Shown piece by piece: positions 43,866 through 53,740 of a stretch of 64,000 nt of DNA. How positions within the stretch are numbered: the stretch's first letter is position 1; each line of letters starts with the position of its first letter. The notes beneath the pieces are model-generated. The model searched no databases, was not told the DNA's origin, and saw only the letters and a program-made list of their open reading frames with translations. The DNA is from DATKJY01 sp964540105 (GTDB taxonomy: Bacteria > Zixibacteria > MSB-5A5 > GN15 > FEB-12). The DNA is taken from positions 682,001 through 746,000 of the forward strand of contig CAZILL010000002.1 in NCBI GenBank assembly GCA_964540105.1. The letters are read 5' to 3'. The position numbers and the translations under genes are program-made.

Positions 43866-45476
43866 ATGTCGACACACACTGTACCGTTCTCCCGATATCT
43901 TCTCCGCCAGTTCATGCTGTTCGCAAGTGTTGCGCTCATGTGCCTTGGGGCGGGCTGTTCGCAACAGAAATCTTATGATCCGAATTCGCCGGTGATCGTC
44001 TTGTCCGCCAGTAGTCTTCACTTTTCCGCAAATGCCGGTGGTAGCCCGGCACCGCTCCAGTACGTGGAGATCAGTAACGCCGGGTTGGGGAAGTTCGAGT
44101 TTCAGGCGACCCGGACATCTCGCTGGCTGAGTATCAACACAACTGGTATAGCTCCGGACACGATGGTTATTTCCGCATTCCCGCTGGCGTCGATGACTGC
44201 CGGTCTCTACACGGATACACTTGTGATCAGTGCGTCAAAGGCGACCAATTCACCCCAAAAGATCGTGGTGACTTTCACGGTAAATGAAGCGCTCGGGATA
44301 GTTCCGACGAGCCTCTACTTCGATATGCCTACCAGTGGCCCAGTCCCATTTCCGGAAACGCTCACTCTCTTAAGCAACGGGGGCGGCATTCTGCATTTCA
44401 GTGCGACTATTCCGGAGAGCTGGCTTCTGTTCTCAGTCTATTCCGGCGGGACACCCGATACAATTGTGGCGTCGATCGACTCCACCAATCTGAGGTCCGG
44501 GACATATACGCAGACCGTGTCCTTTGCCGCTCCTGATGCCTACAACTCACCGGTTGCTGTCTCGTGCTCTTTGCGCATTCTTCCCTGGTATCCGCAACGC
44601 ATTTTCGGAATTAACAATCTGCACGGGATCTATTTCCATGACAGCCAGCACGGACTGGTGGTCGGGTTTATCCCCAACGCGCCCGAGCCGCTCGGTATCA
44701 TCTATGGAACCACCGACGGAGGCGTGACCTGGAACGAACGGAAGACCGATTGGGGGACCGAGATCGGCGGACTCGATTTCATCGACAATGCTCACGGCTG
44801 TGCAGTAGGGACCAGAGGACGAAGTTATGTAACAAGCGACGGTGGCGTGACGTGGGACAGGGTCACGAACGACACGACGTTATCGCTCTGGAAAGTGAAA
44901 CTCCTCACGACAGATACGGGCTGGGCGGTGGGACCGAGGGGTCTGTTGGGAAAGACTGTTAACGGCGGGAGAAGCTGGACGCGAAAGGTCATCGCCGGTG
45001 TCGATTCTTTGCCACTCGGGAACCTGTTTTTTCAGAATTCGGCTACGGGGTGGATCGTCGGCAACGGGGGGCTCCTACTGTACACCTTTGACGGTGGCGG
45101 CAGCTGGGTTCGCGTTCATGATGCGGAGTTTGTCGGCACCGACCTTTGGGGTATTACTTTCCAGGGAACTGAGGGCTGGATTGTTGGGACAAGCGGGAAG
45201 GTCTTCCATACTGCTGATGGTGGCACGACGTGGAGCCTGCAGAGCACCCCAACGACAGAGCGGCTTGACGTAGTGCGATTTATCAACGAAACCACAGGAT
45301 GGATTGTTGGCGACCGAGGCACAATCCTCCACACCGAAGACCGTGGAGCCACGTGGGAAGCGCAGGTGTCAGGCGTGGAGGACCACTTGTTCGATCTCTT
45401 CATGACGAGCGATCGACGCGGCGTGGCGGTCGGTGAATCCCGCCTCGTACTCACGACGTACAATAGCGGGAAGTGA
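43866..45476 (+). CDS. Lipoprotein with BACON-like domains and a Ycf48-type propeller
   Basis: 536 residues. A signal sequence ending in the lipobox LGAGC predicts lipid anchoring at Cys31. Residues ~40-140 and ~145-235 are two BACON-like immunoglobulin domains (WLSINTTGIAPDTMVIS; SWLLFSVYSGGTPDTIVAS). Residues ~245-530 form a beta-propeller of BNR/Ycf48-type repeats marked by TTDGGVTWNE, TSDGGVTWDR, TVNGGRSWTR, FDGGGSWVRV, TADGGTTWSL and TEDRGATWEA. Such propellers bind partners or glycans; the photosystem role of Ycf48 does not apply. It is monocistronic, with a hairpin at its end. Confidence 0.8.
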   Translation: MSTHTVPFSRYLLRQFMLFASVALMCLGAGCSQQKSYDPNSPVIVLSASSLHFSANAGGSPAPLQYVEISNAGLGKFEFQATRTSRWLSINTTGIAPDTMVISAFPLASMTAGLYTDTLVISASKATNSPQKIVVTFTVNEALGIVPTSLYFDMPTSGPVPFPETLTLLSNGGGILHFSATIPESWLLFSVYSGGTPDTIVASIDSTNLRSGTYTQTVSFAAPDAYNSPVAVSCSLRILPWYPQRIFGINNLHGIYFHDSQHGLVVGFIPNAPEPLGIIYGTTDGGVTWNERKTDWGTEIGGLDFIDNAHGCAVGTRGRSYVTSDGGVTWDRVTNDTTLSLWKVKLLTTDTGWAVGPRGLLGKTVNGGRSWTRKVIAGVDSLPLGNLFFQNSATGWIVGNGGLLLYTFDGGGSWVRVHDAEFVGTDLWGITFQGTEGWIVGTSGKVFHTADGGTTWSLQSTPTTERLDVVRFINETTGWIVGDRGTILHTEDRGATWEAQVSGVEDHLFDLFMTSDRRGVAVGESRLVLTTYNSGK

Positions 45477-45482
45477 CCCGCT
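45465..45482. terminator. Short hairpin between convergent genes
   Basis: AGCGGG (45465-45470) pairs with CCCGCT (45477-45482), followed by CCTCTTCT. A weak bidirectional terminator at best. Confidence 0.4.
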
Positions 45483-45488
45483 CCTCTT

Positions 45489-46541
45489 CTAATCTTCCCA
45501 ATCGGCGATGAAAATATTCGTTTCGTGAGGCTTACGGCCGTTTCGATTCGACGCGAACACCAATTTCTTCCCGTCGTGGGAAAACATCGGAAACCCGTCG
45601 AAAGATGTGTTGAAGGTCACCTGCTCGATCTTACGGGAGGCAATGTCGATGAGATAGAGATCGAAGTCGCGACCTTTGGGATCGTTCGTATTGGAGCAAA
45701 AAATGATCTGCTTTCCGTTGGGATGGAAATATGGAGCGAAGTTGGCGGCGTCATTACCGGTCAGTTGGATGGGCTTCCGATCCTTCACGTTCATGATGTA
45801 GATTGCCAGATGTGACGGCCGCACCAACCCCTGCGACAGCAACTTCTGATAGTCCTTGAGTGTGTCACCCGTCGGTCGGGACGCCCGCCAGCAGACCCAT
45901 TGATTGTCATACGAGAAGAAGCCGCCGCCATCATACCCGGGGAGGTTGGTCAACTGCTCTACATGCGAACCGTCCAGATTCATCATGAACAATTCAAGGT
46001 CGCCGGTTCGCACGGACGTGAACAGAATATGTTTTCCGTTCGGAGAGTAGACTGCTTCAGCGTCGTAGCCGGGAGTCTCAGTCAGTCGGCGGATATTACT
46101 ACCGTCAGGGTCAGCTTTGAAAATGTCATATGACTTGTACAGCGCCCAGACGTACCCTTGCGACATGTCGGGCCGAGGCGGGCAGCTCTCACCTCCCTCG
46201 TACGTAGAAGCATAGATGATCGCGCTGTTGTCGGGAGCAATGAACGAACAGGTTGTTACCCCTTTGCCGTTCGACACCATGCGGACATCAGAGCCGTCGG
46301 CTTTCATTCGAAAGATCGCATCGCAGGGGAGCGAATCAAGATTGGTCTGAAAGATCAGTTCCGTGCCGTCGTGGGAGAAATAGGCCTCGGCATTCTGGCC
46401 ACCGAAAGTTAATTGCCTTATGTTCTTGAGGTGTTTTTCACCATGAATTGCTGAGTCTGGCGCGGAACCTGGTTGTGCCAACGACGCCGCGGATGCAAGC
46501 CCGACAAAACCCGCAGTTAGAATAAGGTACTTGACGCTCAT
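45489..46541 (-). CDS. Secreted TolB/PD40-type beta-propeller protein
   Basis: 350 residues from the ATG at 46541, with GGAGGA at ideal spacing. The signal peptide ends AASLAQ. Repeated blades of the PD40/WD40-like TolB type follow: AEAYFSHDGTELIFQTN, AEAVYSPNGKHILFTSVRTG, FAPYFHPNGKQIIFCSNTN, GFPMFSHDGKKLVFASNRNG, each paired with (M/I)xxDGS strands. Such propellers serve as protein-interaction platforms in the periplasm or outside. Two blades carry extra cysteines (LPCDAIF, TTCSF, ESCPPRP) that may form disulfides. It is not next to tolA or pal, so it is a TolB-like protein rather than TolB itself. Confidence 0.8.
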   Translation of the reverse strand: MSVKYLILTAGFVGLASAASLAQPGSAPDSAIHGEKHLKNIRQLTFGGQNAEAYFSHDGTELIFQTNLDSLPCDAIFRMKADGSDVRMVSNGKGVTTCSFIAPDNSAIIYASTYEGGESCPPRPDMSQGYVWALYKSYDIFKADPDGSNIRRLTETPGYDAEAVYSPNGKHILFTSVRTGDLELFMMNLDGSHVEQLTNLPGYDGGGFFSYDNQWVCWRASRPTGDTLKDYQKLLSQGLVRPSHLAIYIMNVKDRKPIQLTGNDAANFAPYFHPNGKQIIFCSNTNDPKGRDFDLYLIDIASRKIEQVTFNTSFDGFPMFSHDGKKLVFASNRNGRKPHETNIFIADWED

Positions 46542-46631
46542 CGATTCCTCCATGAAATCATAGTTCTGGAAATATCAATCACTGTCATCATTTCACAACC
46601 ATAAACCACTCACCCAATTCTCTATTCATAC

Positions 46632-49600
46632 CTACCCGACTTTGCCCATCACTCCCCGCAGGTGGCTGAGCCGATCAGCTTCAGGGACATGGGTGAGGTC
46701 GATCATGATGCGTGCTGCGCCCAGAAGAGAGAATTCCATCGGGTAGGGAGTACCGCGACGAAACGCCTCAACCTCGTTGCGCGTCAATTTACGGTCTTCG
46801 CTGAAAAAGAGGTTCGCGATACCGCTGCGTATCTTCACTTTCTCGATTTCCAGGATAGACGCTGCAATCTTGACCGCGGTTGCGTCGAACAAACAGGTCG
46901 CCGACAGCGGCGGTCGTCCAAAACGATCAGCGATCTCTTCACGAATCTTCTCGACCTCGTCGAGATTGCGAGCATCCGCCAAACGGCGATAGATGTCGAC
47001 TTTCTGCTGGCGGTCATTGACGTAGTCGTCGGGGAGGTACGTTTCAATATCCGTTTCGAGCTTAGTCTCTGGAAGGGCAGTGACCTGCTCTCCCTTGAGT
47101 TCGGCCACGGCTTCATCGAGCAGTCGATTGTACAGATCGAAGCCGATCTCCTCGATGTATCCCGACTGCCTGGCGCCGAGAATTGTGCCGGCCCCGCGGA
47201 TCTCAAGATCCCGCATCGCCAAGGCAAAGCCGGCCCCGAGGTCGGAATGCGCTTCCAGCGCCCTCAGGCGCTTGATAGCGTCTTGACCGAGCAGGCGGAC
47301 GGGTGGAGTGATCAGATATGCATATGCCCTGAGGGCGCTTCGACCAACCCGACCGCGAATCTGGTACAGCTGCGCAAGACCGAATCGGTCGGCGCGATTG
47401 ATGATGATCGTGTTGGCCGTCGGAATATCAAGGCCTGATTCGATAATGGAGGTGCAGAGCAGGACGTCGAACTTGCGCGCCAGAAAGGCTAACATGATCC
47501 CTTCTAGGGAGCGTTCGTGCATCTGGCCATGAGCAATCGCAATCTCGACGTTTGGAACCAGCTTCTTCAGATAATGGTACATAGCATCGATTGTCTGCAC
47601 ACGATTGTGTACGAAAAACACCTGGCCGCCGCGATCGATCTCGCGCAGAATTGCCGTGGTCACGATCTCCGGATCGAAATCGACGATCTCGGTGTGGATG
47701 GGGAGGCGGTCTTTGGGCGACGTGTTGATGATGCTCATGTCGCGCGCACCCAACAGCGACATCTGGAGAGTGCGCGGTATCGGCGTGGCGGTCATAGCCA
47801 ACGTGTCAACGGTGGCTTTCATCTGGCGCAGCTGTTCTTTGTGCTTAACGCCAAAGCGATGTTCTTCGTCGATCACCAACAGCCCAAGATCGCGGAATGC
47901 GACATCGGCCGAGAGCAGGCGATGGGTTCCTATGACCAGATCTGTTGTACCGGCGGCGATCTCTTTCACCGTCTGCAATTGTTCAGCCCGATTTCTGAAG
48001 CGTGAGAGGAGTGAGATCGCGAAAGGATAGTCAGCAAGTCGCTCTCGGAAGGTGGCGAAATGCTGCTGGGCGAGAACGGTCGTCGGAACCAACACCGCCA
48101 CCTGTTTACCGCTATCCAGCGCCTTGAACGCTGCGCGCAGAGCCACTTCGGTCTTACCATAACCGACATCGCCGCAGACCAATCGATCCATGGAACGTTC
48201 CAGCATCATGTCACGCTTGACATCATCGATAGCTTTCTGCTGGTCGACGGTTTCGTCGTACGGAAAAGCGGCCTCGAGCTGCTTCATCCAAACCGAATCA
48301 TCACCAAAGGCGTACCCCGGACGCGCTCTTCGCTCAGCGTACAGTCTTACCAGATCGGCCGCCATGTCAGCAATGGCCCTCTTTGTCTTTTCCTTGAGTT
48401 TTTCCCAACCGGGACCGCCGAGTTTGGTCAATTCCGGGGCAGAATCCTTGCCGGAATACTTCGAGACCCGATTGAACTCTTCTATCGGCACATAGAGACG
48501 ATCGGAGCCGTCGTACTGGAGCCACAGGCAGTCGCGATGACGGTTGTCGACCAGCAAGGTCTGCAACCCGAGGTAGCGGGCGATGCCGAAATCCGTGTGA
48601 ACAACGTGATCTCCCTTGTTGAGGCTCGAATAGTCGGCGATCGCCACCCCCTCCTTGAACTTCTTCTTGCGGGTGCGTCGGTGATGCCGGCTGAAGATCT
48701 CATGATCAGTCAGAATCGCGAATCGGCCATCGGGACAAACAAAACCTCCCCGGAGATTCGCCGTTTCGATGTGAGGTCGGTGAGGTAAGTCGACTTTCTG
48801 TGCGATCAGCTCTGCGAGTCGTTCCGCCTGGGAATCGTTGTCGGCGGCGATCAAATAGGAGATACCGAGGCTTCGATATTCGGTCAGTGTGTGCGCCAGC
48901 AGATCGAGTCGGGCGGCAAGTGATGGATGCGGCTGGCAATTGAAGGGGACTGTTTCGTGGTCCCCGCCACGAAACGGCCGGTGGTCTATCGTCTGAAACG
49001 AATCAAGGCGAGTGAACAATTCATCAGGAGGATGGTAGTACTCGTGAGGTTGGGGAAGTCGCGAAAACCGGGGAAGCAAACGATTATAGAGCATGCGCGC
49101 TTCCTTCAGGACCTCTTCGGCCTCAAGATGCAGCGACTCCTCGCCTTCAAAGAACAAGACGGCATCGGGTGGAATATAGTCGAGAAACGAACCACGCTCC
49201 TGACCCAGGAGGAGCGACAGCCACTCGAGCCCCGGCAGTTCGGGATCGTTGAGATAGCGGGCCCTGATGAAGTCGGCGTCGGCATCGGCCAGCGCGACCA
49301 ATCGTTCTTCGAGAGTTTCCTGGGTAATCGGAACTTCACGACGGGGTAGAATCCTGACCTGCTCGATTTGCGCCAGAGTGCGTTGGGTGCCGACGTCGAA
49401 TTCCCTTATTGTCTCAATCTGATCGCCGTCGAATTCGATTCGGACAGGCGCGTCGGCCCCGGGGGTAAAGAAATCGATCAACCCGCCACGACGCGCGAAA
49501 TCACCGACCTCTTCAACGACCGAGGCTCGATGGAATCCAAGCCGAATCAACCGATTAACAAGCTCTTCGAGATCGACCTCTCTTCCAATCCGAAGGTCAA

Positions 49601-50069
49601 CCTGACTTGCTTCAAGTACGGCACGCGGTAAGGTCGGTTCCATGAGCGCACGAACAGGGCAGACCACGGCGGAAAGTGACTGATCGACCAATCCTGACAA
49701 CGTCGAAATCCGCTTCCCCATGATCTCCCCAACCGGCGCACGGAAATCGTAGGGCAGGATTTGGCGTGACGGGTAGTGAGCGACGCATTTCTCACCGAGC
49801 AGGAATTGCAGGTCCTCGAAAATGTCGCTGGCCAGTTCCGCGCGGCGGGTGACGACCAGAATCGGCTGGGAACGCGCTCGACAGAGGGAGGCAATCAGGA
49901 GAGCGTCCGCCGACCCCGCGAGCCCGCTTACCGGAATCTTGCGTGACGAGCCTGACAGTATTGTGTCACGTACGCGTTTGACAGGGTCGTAGTCTGACCA
50001 TACGCCAAGGACATGATCAAGTTGTCCCCCCTTCGATTCGATCACTCTGCCGGTCTCGATGTTTTTCAT
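46632..50069 (-). CDS. mfd: Transcription-repair coupling factor
   Basis: 1,145 residues from the ATG at 50069; a TTG at 50078 is also possible. The layout follows Mfd: UvrB-like N-terminal part (GSADALLIASLCRAR, LPYDFRAPVGEIMGKRI), RNA-polymerase-interacting CarD-like domain (LNKGDHVVHTDFGIARYLGL), SF2 helicase/translocase with Walker A CGDVGYGKTEVALRAAF, DEEH box (VIDEEHRFGVKHKEQ), TATPIPRTLQMSL and the QIRGRVGRS motif, and a C-terminal TRCF domain. It displaces stalled RNA polymerase and recruits UvrA. It is transcribed leftward, away from motB. Confidence 0.97.
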   Translation of the reverse strand: MKNIETGRVIESKGGQLDHVLGVWSDYDPVKRVRDTILSGSSRKIPVSGLAGSADALLIASLCRARSQPILVVTRRAELASDIFEDLQFLLGEKCVAHYPSRQILPYDFRAPVGEIMGKRISTLSGLVDQSLSAVVCPVRALMEPTLPRAVLEASQVDLRIGREVDLEELVNRLIRLGFHRASVVEEVGDFARRGGLIDFFTPGADAPVRIEFDGDQIETIREFDVGTQRTLAQIEQVRILPRREVPITQETLEERLVALADADADFIRARYLNDPELPGLEWLSLLLGQERGSFLDYIPPDAVLFFEGEESLHLEAEEVLKEARMLYNRLLPRFSRLPQPHEYYHPPDELFTRLDSFQTIDHRPFRGGDHETVPFNCQPHPSLAARLDLLAHTLTEYRSLGISYLIAADNDSQAERLAELIAQKVDLPHRPHIETANLRGGFVCPDGRFAILTDHEIFSRHHRRTRKKKFKEGVAIADYSSLNKGDHVVHTDFGIARYLGLQTLLVDNRHRDCLWLQYDGSDRLYVPIEEFNRVSKYSGKDSAPELTKLGGPGWEKLKEKTKRAIADMAADLVRLYAERRARPGYAFGDDSVWMKQLEAAFPYDETVDQQKAIDDVKRDMMLERSMDRLVCGDVGYGKTEVALRAAFKALDSGKQVAVLVPTTVLAQQHFATFRERLADYPFAISLLSRFRNRAEQLQTVKEIAAGTTDLVIGTHRLLSADVAFRDLGLLVIDEEHRFGVKHKEQLRQMKATVDTLAMTATPIPRTLQMSLLGARDMSIINTSPKDRLPIHTEIVDFDPEIVTTAILREIDRGGQVFFVHNRVQTIDAMYHYLKKLVPNVEIAIAHGQMHERSLEGIMLAFLARKFDVLLCTSIIESGLDIPTANTIIINRADRFGLAQLYQIRGRVGRSALRAYAYLITPPVRLLGQDAIKRLRALEAHSDLGAGFALAMRDLEIRGAGTILGARQSGYIEEIGFDLYNRLLDEAVAELKGEQVTALPETKLETDIETYLPDDYVNDRQQKVDIYRRLADARNLDEVEKIREEIADRFGRPPLSATCLFDATAVKIAASILEIEKVKIRSGIANLFFSEDRKLTRNEVEAFRRGTPYPMEFSLLGAARIMIDLTHVPEADRLSHLRGVMGKVG

Positions 50070-50216
50070 CACATGCAAAACAGCGCCGCCCCAGCCAAAC
50101 TATGACCGGGGTGCTGATTATCCTTTGCGCTAATATAGTGCGGCTTGGTCTTTAACCCAAGTGATGGTTGGACAAAAGAGAGAGAGCTTCGACCGACTCG
50201 GCCCAGGCCGGCGGAA

Positions 50217-51074
50217 TTACTCGCCAGTGATGTCGGTCGTGAGATTGTCGCCTATAGCGACTTGATCGTATTCTCGCTCTTTGGCGGAGTAGAGAACGAG
50301 AATTGTGACCCTCCGATTGCGGGGATCCTGCGGGTTCGATTGAATCATCGGGAATCTGTCGGAATAGCCGCGAACTTCATGGATTTGCCCTGTCGCCAGA
50401 CCCGACACCTCCATCAGTTCGCGAGCAGCATTCGCCCGATCGGCCGAGAGTTCCCAATTCGTATAACCAGTTTGGCCGATATAGTTGGCGTCGGTGTGCC
50501 CTTCCATGACGAGTCGATTCTGAAGTTTCCCCAATTCACGAGCGATAGTGATCAGGATCACGGCGCTCTGCTGAAGCAGTTTGGCAGAACCAGGCTCAAA
50601 GAACGCGGGAGCATCTTCCGATTCATTCAGGACAATCCGCAACCCCTCGGAGGTCATCTGGAACTTGACGTTCTTCTTGAGTCGTTTGAAGGCTTCCTCG
50701 CTCTCGAGACTCTTCAGGATGTTCCGAGCGGCGAGGGAGAGTTGCTCTGTTTCACCGGCGGTCGGGATGATCTCCTTGTTCCCCGCCGGAGCGTTGATCA
50801 TTCCCATGGCCTGTTCACCGGCTTTGATCGCTTTGGCTGAACCTTTCAGTACGCCGGATCGTCCTTGCTGCATGAACTTACCCGGGTCGCGAAAATAACC
50901 AGCGACCGCTTCCTTGACATCCTGCTTCTGACCGACCAACCACATGACCAAAAAAAAGGCCATCATGGCCGTCATAAAATCCGCAAAGGCAACTTTCCAT
51001 GCCCCCCCGTGGTGTCCGCCATGTCCACCCTTCTTGCGTTTGATTATGATTGGCTGAACTGATTCTTCGGCCAT
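50217..51074 (-). CDS. motB: Flagellar motor stator protein MotB
   Basis: 285 residues. A basic N-terminus (IIIKRKKGGHGGHHGGAW) is followed by the single transmembrane helix VAFADFMTAMMAFFLVMWLV with the essential proton-binding Asp32. The C-terminal OmpA-like peptidoglycan-binding domain shows FEPGSAKLL, MEGHTDANYI, NWELSADRANAAREL and PRNRRVTILVL. It is the second gene of motAB, starting 5 nt after motA. Stator units can also serve gliding or other motility. No flagellar structural gene is in the window. Confidence 0.93.
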   Translation of the reverse strand: MAEESVQPIIIKRKKGGHGGHHGGAWKVAFADFMTAMMAFFLVMWLVGQKQDVKEAVAGYFRDPGKFMQQGRSGVLKGSAKAIKAGEQAMGMINAPAGNKEIIPTAGETEQLSLAARNILKSLESEEAFKRLKKNVKFQMTSEGLRIVLNESEDAPAFFEPGSAKLLQQSAVILITIARELGKLQNRLVMEGHTDANYIGQTGYTNWELSADRANAARELMEVSGLATGQIHEVRGYSDRFPMIQSNPQDPRNRRVTILVLYSAKEREYDQVAIGDNLTTDITGE

Positions 51075-51079
51075 GTCGG

Positions 51080-51937
51080 CTACTTTTTCTTGGCCTCGTT
51101 GCAGGCCTTTTCGAGATCGACGAATGACGGGCGCACTTCATCATAAAGAGAACGCCGGGCGAACTCCACGGCAATCACGCCCGCCACGCCCTTATGAAAC
51201 GATAGCAGAGCATGTTTCATGCATCCGAGATATTGTTTGGTGTCATGGGTGCGATGGCTGAGACTCGCGGCAAGAGGACCGACGAAACCATAGCAGCCGA
51301 TAATGCCGATGAACGTGCCAACCAAAGCGGCGGCAATCTTATGCCCAATTTCAGCCGGTGGACCGTCGATAGCGGCCATGGTCAGGACAACACCCAACAC
51401 TGCGGCGACAATTCCAAGTCCCGGCAGTGAATCAGCTACAGAATTGAGGGCTTGAGACGGCTTCAGCTCTTCTTCATGGAGGACTTCAATATCCCCCTCC
51501 ATCAGATCCTCAAGATCGTGGGGTTGGACGGAACCGGAAATAATCACCCGCATCGTGTCCGCGAAGAAGGCTACAGCATGGTGATTCTTCAGAAACTTCG
51601 GGTATCGCTTGAAGATCTCGCTATCCTGGGGATGTTCCACATGATTCTCGAGCCCAACCAAGCCGTCGCGGCGGGCTACATTGAAGATTTCGTACATCAT
51701 GACCAGTAGATCGAGATAGTCCTTCTTATGCAATCCGCCGCCAAGGACTCCTTTGACCTGCGCTACGATGTTCTTAATGATGGGAAGGGGTGTAGCGATG
51801 AGCATCGAGCCGAGAGCGGCGCCGCCGATGATCATGAGTTCCAGCGGTTGAGAGAGGGCCATGATCTTCCCCCCCTCGAGCACAAATCCACCGATGACTC
51901 CTGCTAAAACGACAGCCGTACCGATAAAAATGAACAT
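51080..51937 (-). CDS. motA: Flagellar motor stator protein MotA
   Basis: 285 residues, typical MotA length. Four membrane helices are visible (start IGTAVVLAGVIGGFVLEGG; PLELMIIGGAALGSML; GLGIVAAVLGVVLTM; ALVGTFIGIIGCYGFVGPLA), with a cytoplasmic loop of charged residues between helices 2 and 3 (ARRDGLVGLENHVEHP) that contacts the rotor. The PDSLPGLGIVAAVLG-type signature of the family appears as DSLPGLGIVAAVLGVV. It pairs with motB and is the first gene of the unit. Confidence 0.95.
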   Translation of the reverse strand: MFIFIGTAVVLAGVIGGFVLEGGKIMALSQPLELMIIGGAALGSMLIATPLPIIKNIVAQVKGVLGGGLHKKDYLDLLVMMYEIFNVARRDGLVGLENHVEHPQDSEIFKRYPKFLKNHHAVAFFADTMRVIISGSVQPHDLEDLMEGDIEVLHEEELKPSQALNSVADSLPGLGIVAAVLGVVLTMAAIDGPPAEIGHKIAAALVGTFIGIIGCYGFVGPLAASLSHRTHDTKQYLGCMKHALLSFHKGVAGVIAVEFARRSLYDEVRPSFVDLEKACNEAKKK

Positions 51938-52151
51938 AGGTATATTCTACACTTCTGGCGTGTCTCGGCGGACTTGCCAGACAATCGCCGTATCTGTTTT
52001 ATACCGTCTATATCGACTTTTTGGCAGTTTCCTAAAGACCGCGAAATGACGCGATTGCACACTCCGGATGGAGGGGCATTCCACGATGAAAAAGCTTGTT
52101 GTGAGCCGGGCCGACATCATACTTTCGAGAACGTAACAAGGCGGACAAGGC

Positions 52152-53507
52152 GTGCATCGGCTATTCACTTCCAAACGGTTGTTTGTAATTTTACTCTTTC
52201 TCTTTGTCGGCTTCCTGGCGAGTGAAGTATCAGGGTCGCCATCGGAATCGGGGAATTCTGGTGACGTACTTGGGGTTCTGCTTGAGCTGATAGTCGTTCT
52301 CCTGGCCGCCAAACTTGGGGGAGATCTCTTTGAACGTATCGGGCAACCGGCTGTCCTTGGGGAACTGCTGCTCGGGATGCTTATCGGCAATCTGCATTTG
52401 ATCGGGTTCGGTGAGTTCTCGGGCTTCAAGGAGAGCGTGCAGCTGGAGATTCTTGGTGAGCTCGGAGTGATCATTCTTCTGTTCACGGTCGGGCTCGAAT
52501 CATCAGTAACAGAAATGCGTAAGGTCGGTCCGATCGCGTTCATGGTTGCCCTGTTCGGTGTGATTATCCCGTTCTTACTGGGTTGGGGAGTGGCGAGCTT
52601 CTTCTTACCAGACGAGTCGATCTATGTGCATGTCTTCGTGGGTGCGACCCTCACCGCCACTTCGGTCGGTCTGACGGCTCGAGTTCTGAAAGATTTGGGA
52701 AAGCTCAGAACACGGGAGGCCCAAATCATTCTGGGAGCGGCGGTCATTGATGATGTGATGGGGTTGGTCATTTTGGCAGTGGTTGTCGGCGCGATTACAG
52801 CAGCCGCGTCGAGTGCAGCTGTTAGCGTGGAGTCGACGATGGTTCTTTGGATTGTCGCTAAGGCTCTGATGTTCACTGTCGGTGCCCTGGTAGTAGGCTT
52901 CCTCGTGACGCCACGGATATTCAAGATCGGCGCAAGATTAAGAGGAACCGGAGTGCTGTTGTCGATAAGCCTGCTGATCTGCTTTGGAATGGCCTATGTT
53001 GCGGGACTCATTGGGCTTGCCCCGATCGTAGGCGCATTTGCGGCGGGGTTAATCCTTGAAGATGTGCATTTCGCTGATTTTCGTTCAAAAGGGGAGCGTC
53101 ACCTCGAAGAGTTGATTTCCCCAATTGCGGTTCTGCTCGTGCCGATCTTCTTCGTTCGAATGGGCATGCTCGTCGACCTGACAACATTTGGACAGATCGG
53201 GATCCTCGGATTCGCCGGAGCTGTGACCTTGGCTGCCATCATTGGAAAGCAGGCCTGTTCCCTCGCGATCTGGGACAAAGTGACAGATCGGTGGTCAATT
53301 GGTCTTGGGATGATCCCTCGTGGAGAAGTCGGGTTGATCTTCATCGGAATCGGGTCGAAGCTGGTTCTGGACGGCGCTCCAGTGGTCAGTGCGGGGACGT
53401 ACTCGGCGGTTGTGATCATGGTTGTTGTTACGACATTTGTGACTCCACCGTTGTTAAAGTGGTCGCTGGGACGCCGCTCAGGTCACGATCAGCCTCAAGA
53501 CAGATGA
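52152..53507 (+). CDS. Cation:proton antiporter (CPA2/KefB-like)
   Basis: 451 residues from the GTG at 52152 (AAGG closely upstream). After a signal-like first helix come ~12 membrane helices. The family motifs are visible: GQPAVLGELLLGMLIGN in the first core helix, LLFTVGLESS, GATLTATSVGLTARVL (unwound-helix region), AAVIDDVMGLVILAVV with the paired Asp of CPA2 ion-binding sites, VGAFAAGLIL, and MIPRGEVGLIF. No RCK/TrkA nucleotide-binding domain follows the membrane part, so regulation differs from KefB/KefC. Na+ or K+ exchange for protons is expected. Confidence 0.88.
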   Translation: MHRLFTSKRLFVILLFLFVGFLASEVSGSPSESGNSGDVLGVLLELIVVLLAAKLGGDLFERIGQPAVLGELLLGMLIGNLHLIGFGEFSGFKESVQLEILGELGVIILLFTVGLESSVTEMRKVGPIAFMVALFGVIIPFLLGWGVASFFLPDESIYVHVFVGATLTATSVGLTARVLKDLGKLRTREAQIILGAAVIDDVMGLVILAVVVGAITAAASSAAVSVESTMVLWIVAKALMFTVGALVVGFLVTPRIFKIGARLRGTGVLLSISLLICFGMAYVAGLIGLAPIVGAFAAGLILEDVHFADFRSKGERHLEELISPIAVLLVPIFFVRMGMLVDLTTFGQIGILGFAGAVTLAAIIGKQACSLAIWDKVTDRWSIGLGMIPRGEVGLIFIGIGSKLVLDGAPVVSAGTYSAVVIMVVVTTFVTPPLLKWSLGRRSGHDQPQDR

Positions 53508-53567
53508 CAGGGATGTCTCGGCTGATTCAAGTTTTGGCAGGTCGCGACAAAAAAGTCAAACCAGAGC

Positions 53568-53596
53568 TTGACAGGGCGTGCGGTGGCCTGTATATA
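53568..53596 (+). promoter_or_regulatory. Promoter of the initiator tRNA
   Basis: Perfect TTGACA (53568-53573), a 17-nt spacer, TATATA (53591-53596). Transcription from about 53603 gives a ~60-nt 5' leader on tRNA-fMet. Confidence 0.7.
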
Positions 53597-53663
53597 GGCA
53601 GTCCGGCCACACGGTGAACGATAGCCACTTCGGCGGTTCGTTCGTCGGTCGCGAGAAAATGAT

Positions 53664-53718
<55 letters not shown>

Positions 53719-53740
<22 letters not shown>

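Noticed and set aside
43866..45476. Photosystem II assembly factor
   Set aside because: The propeller repeats resemble Ycf48, but there is no photosynthesis context; only the fold is claimed.
46662..47438. 258-aa open frame on the + strand
   Set aside because: Lies entirely antisense to the well-supported mfd gene and shows no protein-like motifs.
51947..52543. 198-aa open frame on the - strand
   Set aside because: Antisense to the antiporter start, Ser/Pro/Arg-rich low-complexity product, no ribosome site.
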